DNA of 64,000 bases, taken from Caulobacteraceae bacterium (GTDB taxonomy: Bacteria > Pseudomonadota > Alphaproteobacteria > Caulobacterales > Caulobacteraceae). The notes beneath the pieces were generated by a model. It was not told where the DNA came from, did no database searches, and worked only from the letters and a program-made list of their open reading frames with translations. Every line of letters begins with the position of its first letter. The first letter of the stretch is position 1. The position numbers were made by a program, and so were the translations under genes. Shown in pieces: positions 59,099 through 64,000 of this stretch. The stretch lies in assembly GCA_031291645.1 (NCBI GenBank), contig JARLIQ010000063.1:30249-94248 (forward strand), in the 5' to 3' direction.

Positions 59099-62056
59099 CT
59101 AGAAGTCCTTCGTCAGGGTGATGCCGAAGGTCCGCGGGTCGAGGGTGAAGGTGTTGGTGAACAGGCCCGAGGTGGCGTCGGTCACGTAGGTGTCGGTGAT
59201 CGGCTGGCTGTTGAAGGCGTTCTTGACCCAGAGCTGTCCGGTGAAGCCCCAGTCCTTCTTAGCGAAGGTCAGGGTGGCGTTCACGTTCGACCAGGACTTC
59301 AAGAGGTCGTTGGTCGCGTTGTAGATCCGGGCGTAGCTCTGATCCTGCCAGTAGTAGTCGCCGCGCAGGGTGGCGCGCCAATCGTCCTCCAGCTCCCACA
59401 CGTACTGGGCGCCCAGCGAGAGCGTCCAGTTCGGCGAGTTCGGCAGTTGCTTGCCCTTCAGGTTCTGGGCGCAGCCGTCGATCGTGCAGTTACCTGAGTA
59501 GTTGAACAGCGTGCTGCTCAGATAGGTGGCGGTGCCCGACGGCACGCCGAGACTCTCGAGGAAGCCGACGTAGTTGGTCTGGGCGGTCGCCCCACGGTTC
59601 GTGCTGGTCGCTCCAGTGAAGTCGCAGACCTGGCTCAGCAGCGGCCCGCCGAGGCTGGAGGCCAGCAGCGTCGCGACGCCAGCGGTGTTGACGATGCAGT
59701 TCGACCCACCCGAGGTCTTCAGCAGGGTGTAGGCCGGGTCGCTGTTCGTCATGTTCAGGCTGTCGACCGACTTGCCGCCGGTGATCTCGGTGTGCAGGTA
59801 GCCCACGTTGGCGTTGAAGGTCAGGTTGCGGATCGGCGAATAGACGCCTTCGAACTCGACGCCGTAGATCTTGGCGTTGATGTTCTGGTTGACCGACGAT
59901 TCCGCGACGATCTCCGAGATCTGGTAGTTGCTGTAGTCGTAGTAGAAGGCGTCGGCGTTCAGCATCAGGGTGCCGCCGAGCAGGGTGTTCTTGGTCCCGA
60001 TCTCGTAGGCGTTGATGAACTCCGGCTGGTAGGTCAGCGAATAGCCGCAGGTCGCGCCGACGGACGCCGAGCCGAGCTGGGCCTGGCAGGGCGTGTTGAA
60101 GCCACCGCCCTTGTAGCCGCGCGAGTAGGTCAGATAGACCAGGGTCTTGTCGGTGAACGACACGGTGGGCGTCCAGTCCAGGTTCACCCGACCGGTGACC
60201 TCGCGCCAGGTCTGGCTGGCCTGGGTGGTCACCGGGAAACCGCTGCCGGCCGCCAACAGGTTGATCGGATAGAGGTTGTCGTCGAGCTGATCGACCGTGT
60301 ATCGCGCGCCGACCGTCAGCTTCACGTCCGGCGTGATGTTCCAATAAAGTTCGCCGAACGCGGCTGTCGACTTTTCGTCGCTTTGGTTGCGTGAGTCGTA
60401 GTAGTTATGGCCCGCACCGGTCGCGGTCGCATTGGGATCGATGTTGATTGTCGCGTAATGTCCGTTGGCGTCTTTTACAAACGAGACAGCGCCGTTTGTA
60501 TATTGGTACAGGGCGTTATTGAGCTGCGCAAAGGCCGTCAGGCTGCTGCTTTCAACGTAGTAGTTGCTCTGGTTGTTCTTATCCTCGGAGAAAAACACGC
60601 CGAACGAGAAATTCAGCGGTCCCTTGAACGACGAGCTCAGCCGCAGTTCCTGGGTGATTTCCTGGGTGTTGGTGGTGCTATAGTCGAAGCTGTTGACCTT
60701 GTTCGAGGTCCCGGTCTGCGGATCGCTGACGTAGCCGTTGGGGAACAGCGCCGAATAGAGGCCCGAGTAGAGCGCGCCGAGCCCCGGGGCTGCGTTGTTG
60801 ATTTCCTGATACAGCAGGGACGAGGTGTTGACCGAGGAGTTGAAACCCGTGGTCGCCTGCACGCGATTGTAGTCCTCGGTCGAGGAGCCGGTGTTGTGGT
60901 TGAAGCCGGTGATCGACTGCAGGGTCAGGTCGTCGGTGATGTTCCACGACATGTGCAGTTCGACGAGATCGTCGTTCGCCTTGTAGCGCGGGTCGATCGC
61001 CGATTCGATGTCATGCAGGTTGCTGTCCTGCTTGGCGTGGCCGGCGAAGACGTCGTTGTAGTTGCTCAGGCCCATGAGGTTGGCCAGCACGCCGGCGAGG
61101 GTGCCGTTGCTGTTGACCACCGAATAGGCCGACGACGAATAGAGCGACCCGGCCTTGCAGCCCTGGCTGAGGAAGGCGCGGTCGGCCGCGCTGGTGGCGA
61201 CGCCGCCGACGCTGGCCGGACCATTGTCGGTGGTGCACAGCTGCTTGCCGACCCGGTTGCGGCTGTCGCTTTCGCCGTAGTGGTCGTACATCAGATAGGC
61301 GTTGAACTTGTCGTTCGGCTTGAAGCTCAGCGTGACGCGGCCGTCGCCCAGGCTGCGGCCGTCGACCTTGTTGCCCGTGACCGAGTTGGTGCCGAAGCCG
61401 TCGCGCACCAGACCGAAGCCGGCGAAGCGCACGGCGAACATGTCGCCGAGCGGAAGGTTCAGGTAACCGGTGACCTTGCGTTCGTTGTAGTTGCCGTACT
61501 CGCCGGTGATGCTGCCGCTGAAGGTGTCGGTCGGCTTGTTGGTGATCACGTTGACCGCGCCGCCGGTGGCGTTACGGCCGTAGAGGGTGCCTTGCGGGCC
61601 GCGCAGCACTTCGACGCGCTCGACGTCATAGAAGTCGGTGTCGCCGAAGTTGTTGGCCGCGACCGGCATTTCGTTGACGTTGAAGCTGACGCCCGAGGTG
61701 CCGCCCTCGCCGACCACCTTCGATCCGACGCCGCGAATCTGGAAGTTATAGCCGCCGAAGTTGCCGCGCGAATAGTTGACGTTCGGGATCGAGATTTCGA
61801 GGTTCTGACCGCCGTCCAGCCGCTGGGTCTTCAGCGCCTGGGCGTTGAACGCCGAGACGGCGACGGGCGTGCTCTGCAGCGATTCCGACCGGCGTTCCGC
61901 CGTGACGACGATCTCGCCGACCATGGTCCCGCCCGAGGCCGATGGCGCGGGCGCCGCTGGCGCGGCTGATTGGGCGAATGCGGGCGCGGCGCCCACGAGA
62001 GCGGCGGCCGACACGCTAATGGCGAGCATGCTCCGCAAATGCAGAGATCTAATCAT
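59099..62056 (-). CDS. TonB-dependent outer-membrane receptor (third, large)
   Basis: The 985-aa protein has a signal peptide (LAISVSAAALVGAAPAFAQS), the TonB-box-like MVGEIVVTAERRSESLQSTP, a plug domain (GPQGTLYGRNATGGAVNVIT) and a long barrel ending RTFGITLTKDF. It is about 220 residues longer than the other two receptors, mainly from large Asn/Ser/Thr-rich outer loops. A clear AGGGGAGG precedes the ATG. No enzyme or transporter genes accompany it, so the ligand cannot be guessed from context. Confidence 0.95.
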   Translation of the reverse strand: MIRSLHLRSMLAISVSAAALVGAAPAFAQSAAPAAPAPSASGGTMVGEIVVTAERRSESLQSTPVAVSAFNAQALKTQRLDGGQNLEISIPNVNYSRGNFGGYNFQIRGVGSKVVGEGGTSGVSFNVNEMPVAANNFGDTDFYDVERVEVLRGPQGTLYGRNATGGAVNVITNKPTDTFSGSITGEYGNYNERKVTGYLNLPLGDMFAVRFAGFGLVRDGFGTNSVTGNKVDGRSLGDGRVTLSFKPNDKFNAYLMYDHYGESDSRNRVGKQLCTTDNGPASVGGVATSAADRAFLSQGCKAGSLYSSSAYSVVNSNGTLAGVLANLMGLSNYNDVFAGHAKQDSNLHDIESAIDPRYKANDDLVELHMSWNITDDLTLQSITGFNHNTGSSTEDYNRVQATTGFNSSVNTSSLLYQEINNAAPGLGALYSGLYSALFPNGYVSDPQTGTSNKVNSFDYSTTNTQEITQELRLSSSFKGPLNFSFGVFFSEDKNNQSNYYVESSSLTAFAQLNNALYQYTNGAVSFVKDANGHYATINIDPNATATGAGHNYYDSRNQSDEKSTAAFGELYWNITPDVKLTVGARYTVDQLDDNLYPINLLAAGSGFPVTTQASQTWREVTGRVNLDWTPTVSFTDKTLVYLTYSRGYKGGGFNTPCQAQLGSASVGATCGYSLTYQPEFINAYEIGTKNTLLGGTLMLNADAFYYDYSNYQISEIVAESSVNQNINAKIYGVEFEGVYSPIRNLTFNANVGYLHTEITGGKSVDSLNMTNSDPAYTLLKTSGGSNCIVNTAGVATLLASSLGGPLLSQVCDFTGATSTNRGATAQTNYVGFLESLGVPSGTATYLSSTLFNYSGNCTIDGCAQNLKGKQLPNSPNWTLSLGAQYVWELEDDWRATLRGDYYWQDQSYARIYNATNDLLKSWSNVNATLTFAKKDWGFTGQLWVKNAFNSQPITDTYVTDATSGLFTNTFTLDPRTFGITLTKDF

Positions 62057-62787
62057 ATTGCCTCCCCTGCGCCGCCCGGCATGCTTATGCGCCGCGTCAG
62101 CGTAGCTATTGGATCATCTATTTCAGGCTGGCTTCCGAGGTGGGTGGCGGCGCCAGCAAGGCCGCGCCGTCGAGAGGGCCCGACCAGCCTAATTTGTCAA
62201 CCCCGCTAAAAGACCCGTAATAGGGGTATTATCTGAAAGATTACCCATTAAGGGTGACGATCCGCCATACGGTCGCTCGTTGATGATCCCAGGCTTGATA
62301 AGGAAATTCGCCATATAATGGCGCCCGGAGCGGGCTTTTCGGGGGACAAGTACCGGGAAGGTTGTGTGATTTAGGGAACGAACGACGTTCGTTGATGATT
62401 CCGGTTTAGCTAGCCTTCGTTATCGGGGCCTGACGGCGCCCAACGTTGCCTGAAAGTCACACTCGGGTAGGATACGACATGGACCGAGCGAATCCGCTCC
62501 TTCGGGCTAGGGCGGACCGGCCGGGCGCCTTGAGGCGTCGAGTTAGCCGCAGCCAACTCGACCGGCGCGCGAATCGCAAAAGCCGCCTGCGCATCCGCGC
62601 GGGGCCGGGGCTCGAGCGAGGCGGCTGGGCGGCGCGCGCTCGCCCTGTTCGTCACCCAAGGGCGGGGTGGGGAAGAAAGGCGCCGGCGCGAACTGTCGAC
62701 GTGGCCTGGGTGGTGGACGCCGGCGGGCCGGTCGTGCTTGAACCGCGGGGCGCCTGCGGGGCCCGGCGCGCGGTGAGGGGATTGGGA
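62057..62787. other. Long intergenic region with palindromes upstream of the third receptor
   Basis: In 731 bases I find a direct repeat pair (62274-62290 and 62386-62402), a 17-bp inverted repeat (62377-62393), a GCCAT-N3-ATGGC (62310-62322 region) and a short GCCCG-GAG-CGGGC hairpin followed by TTTT (62323-62339, plus strand). The half from 62180 to 62420 is less GC-rich than the surroundings. The 62446-62787 part is open on the plus strand but reads like non-coding high-GC DNA. Confidence 0.45.
62274..62402. promoter_or_regulatory. Paired direct repeats and 17-bp inverted repeat, likely operator region
   Basis: CGCTCGTTGATGATCCC (62274-62290) and CGTTCGTTGATGATTCC (62386-62402) agree at 15 of 17 positions. 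The second copy overlaps AACGAACGACGTTCGTT (62377-62393), a perfect inverted repeat around a central A. The elements lie 220-345 bases upstream of the receptor start at 62056. The binding protein is unknown. Confidence 0.5.
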
Positions 62788-62979
62788 ATGCGGTTCGCGG
62801 CCAAGGTGATCGGCGTCATCCTGATCCTGCTCGGCGTGGTCCTGGTGCCGGTCGGACTGGGCGCCCTGCCGTTTGGCGCCATCGCCGGGCATGTCATCTG
62901 GACCGGCTGGGGTTCGGTCTCGATCGCCTTCGGCGCGGGCTTCCTGGTGTGGGCCAATCGCGAGCGTCCCGCTCCCTGA
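62788..62979 (+). CDS. Small membrane protein, 63 aa
   Basis: From the ATG at 62788, preceded by GAGGGGATTGGG, the product has two hydrophobic helices (AAKVIGVILILLGVVLVPVG; GSVSIAFGAGFLVWANR) separated by a short Gly-rich turn and a charged C-terminus. The hydrophobic pattern and ribosome binding site support a real gene; I do not recognise a family. Confidence 0.6.
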   Translation: MRFAAKVIGVILILLGVVLVPVGLGALPFGAIAGHVIWTGWGSVSIAFGAGFLVWANRERPAP

Positions 62980-63069
62980 ACGTAGACGGCGCCATAGGCC
63001 CCTCGCCCAGCATGCGGACGGCGTCGTCCGCCAACCTCGGCGCGCCGTGCGCGCGTGATGTCGCCTTTC

Positions 63070-63264
63070 TTAACGGCCCAAGGCGATCACACGCCGGCCG
63101 GCCGGCGTGATCTCGAACGTCGGCACACCCGGTCGATAGGTCTCCAACCTGGCCAGGCCTTCCCGGGCAAGAGCGGTGGCCAGGCGACGGTCCGGCCCCA
63201 CACACGTCTGCGCGCTCTTGGCTAAGCGCAGCAACAGATCGCGCTTCCTTGGAGTCAAGGTCAT
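63070..63264 (-). CDS. Small winged-helix-like hypothetical protein, 64 aa
   Basis: The ATG at 63264 follows GGAGGAGCC, a strong ribosome binding site. The 64 residues (LTPRKRDLLLRLAKSAQTCV; LATALAREGLARLETYRPGV; PTFEITPAGRRVI) look like the core and wing of a MarR/PadR-type DNA-reading fold without the dimerisation helices. It may be a stand-alone small regulator. Confidence 0.6.
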   Translation of the reverse strand: MTLTPRKRDLLLRLAKSAQTCVGPDRRLATALAREGLARLETYRPGVPTFEITPAGRRVIALGR

Positions 63265-63745
63265 GCTGGCTCCTCCCTATCTTCGAGCGCGCGCACCAGC
63301 TTCGCGCGCTTCGTTGTTTTCACTAGTATTGCCCCGCTGTGCGGGCGCAGCACAACAGCAAGGTTCGGCTGTCGCGCGCAGGCGGCGGGTGGCGAGACGG
63401 ACGTCCCGCGTAACCATCTTGCCGACGCGGGCCGTTAAGGCGGTCCGATATGGCGACGCACAATCATGAGTTCGGCTCGAAATCGGCGCGCCGGCTGTCA
63501 ATGGATTGGCGAATAACGCGTCGGCGCCGCGCCGATTTACTCACTTATGAAGCTTTTATACGTTCAAAGTCGGCGCGCCGGCGGCCGATTGGCGAAAACA
63601 TCTGCCTACGGATGTGGCTCTGACTGACCTGCGTGAAGCAATCTTCTGGCGCGGCGATGGATCTGCCCGGATCGGGTTGCGCAACTCTAGGATACGCATT
63701 AAACTGTAGGTTACGTGATTGGGCGTTTCAGCCGCGGAGGCCGCC
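63265..63745. other. Intergenic region with imperfect repeats
   Basis: The 481 bases contain a two-part repeat described separately at 63483-63596, and an AT-richer stretch at about 63540-63570 (TTATGAAGCTTTTATACG). Short frames on both strands lack ribosome binding sites. No gene is seen. Confidence 0.4.
63483..63596. repeat. Imperfect direct repeat (TCGGCGCGCCGGC ... GATTGGCGAA)
   Basis: TCGGCGCGCCGGC occurs at 63483-63495 and 63570-63582. Each copy is followed by GATTGGCGAA, at 63504-63513 and 63587-63596, with spacers of 8 and 4 bases. The 13-mer itself contains a GGCGCGCC palindrome. Two copies are too few for an array; they may be protein-binding sites or a small dispersed repeat. Confidence 0.5.
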
Positions 63746-64000
63746 ATGTTTAAGGTTACGCTCGTTATCGCCGGACTGGGGGCGTTGGCGCTCGGCGCCG
63801 GCTCGGCCCATGCGGCGACGTCGCCGATTGATCCTGCGAAGGTGCAGTCGCTGTCGATGGCGCTGGAGACGGCGCTGTCCGGGCAGGGCTGCGGGGCGAC
63901 GTCGGCGCAGGACGAGGCGACGATCGAATCGACGATCGCATCGTCTGGCGCTTCGCCTTCGGAAGCCGAGGCGGCGCTGGAGGTGGTGCAGACCTCACCG
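63746..64000 (+). CDS. Exported protein, N-terminal part (runs off the window)
   Basis: The ATG at 63746 follows CGGAGG at good spacing. The first 22 residues are a Sec signal peptide (VTLVIAGLGALALGAGSAHA, cleavage likely after AHA). The mature part is Ala/Ser/Thr-rich with one Cys in the window (LSGQGCGATSAQDEATI). No family is recognisable from the visible 85 residues; the 3' end is outside the window. Confidence 0.7.
   Translation, partial: MFKVTLVIAGLGALALGAGSAHAATSPIDPAKVQSLSMALETALSGQGCGATSAQDEATIESTIASSGASPSEAEAALEVVQTSP

Noticed and set aside
60407..61969. 520-codon plus-strand frame opposite the third TonB receptor
   Set aside because: Antisense shadow without a start signal or recognisable domain.
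62323..62339. Intrinsic terminator on the plus strand (GCCCG-GAG-CGGGC-TTTT)
   Set aside because: No plus-strand gene lies upstream within two kilobases, and a 5-bp stem is weak; it is probably part of the regulatory region of the receptor.
63483..63596. CRISPR-like array
   Set aside because: Only two imperfect repeat copies, no regular spacers and no cas genes in the window.

Overview
The window is a GC-rich chromosomal segment from an alphaproteobacterium, most likely the Caulobacterales (Phenylobacterium or Caulobacter-like). Pointers are a DUF1153/SciP-type small regulator, an MreB paralogue beside a crescentin-like coiled-coil protein, a RegB/RegA redox pair joined to a cyo quinol oxidase operon, a TPR-glycosyltransferase beside flagellin and hook genes, and three large TonB-dependent receptors. 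The taxonomic call is inference. I saw no rRNA, tRNA, CRISPR array, transposase or phage gene.

Layout. 0-2.1 kb: tail of a transporter, a hypothetical gene, an XRE regulator and a DUF433 protein. 2.1-5.1 kb: coiled-coil protein facing an MreB paralogue. 5.1-8.8 kb: LuxR-type response regulator, winged-helix regulator, PAS histidine kinase. 9.1-12.4 kb: tyrosine autokinase for polysaccharide export, SciP-like regulator, hypothetical gene. 12.5-19.1 kb: TetR regulator and a complete RND efflux pump, with TetR-type palindromes at both promoters. 19.1-29.6 kb: catabolic block 1 (acyl-CoA ligase, cupin, two FAH-family enzymes, TonB receptor, metallo-beta-lactamase-fold hydrolase, MFS permease, carboxymuconolactone decarboxylase-like protein, TetR). 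29.6-38 kb: catabolic block 2 (alpha/beta hydrolase, IclR, TonB receptor, CaiB CoA-transferase, citryl-CoA lyase-like protein, MetE-like methyltransferase, VOC protein). 38.1-45.8 kb: half-size transporter, cyoABCD, SURF1, RegB, RegA in one overlapping operon. 45.8-46.7 kb: ECF sigma factor and a small overlapping partner. 46.8-56.7 kb: flagellar filament and hook genes (fliS, fliD, flagellin on minus; flgD, flgE, flgK, flgL on plus) ending in a TPR-glycosyltransferase. 56.7-62.1 kb: histidine kinase with an unusual Pro/Gly/Ala-rich sensor region and a third TonB receptor. 62-64 kb: small genes and repeats.

The most interesting reading is that the two catabolic blocks carry two separate regulons that can be read directly from repeated palindromes. 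A TGGAC-N4-GTCCA motif occurs at three promoters of block 1, whose own regulator is a TetR protein. A TTCGATAATCGAA motif, with variants, occurs at the promoters of block 2, whose own regulator is an IclR protein. Together the genes look like uptake (TonB receptor), inner-membrane transport (MFS), CoA activation and ring or side-chain breakdown of a compound that I cannot name from sequence alone.
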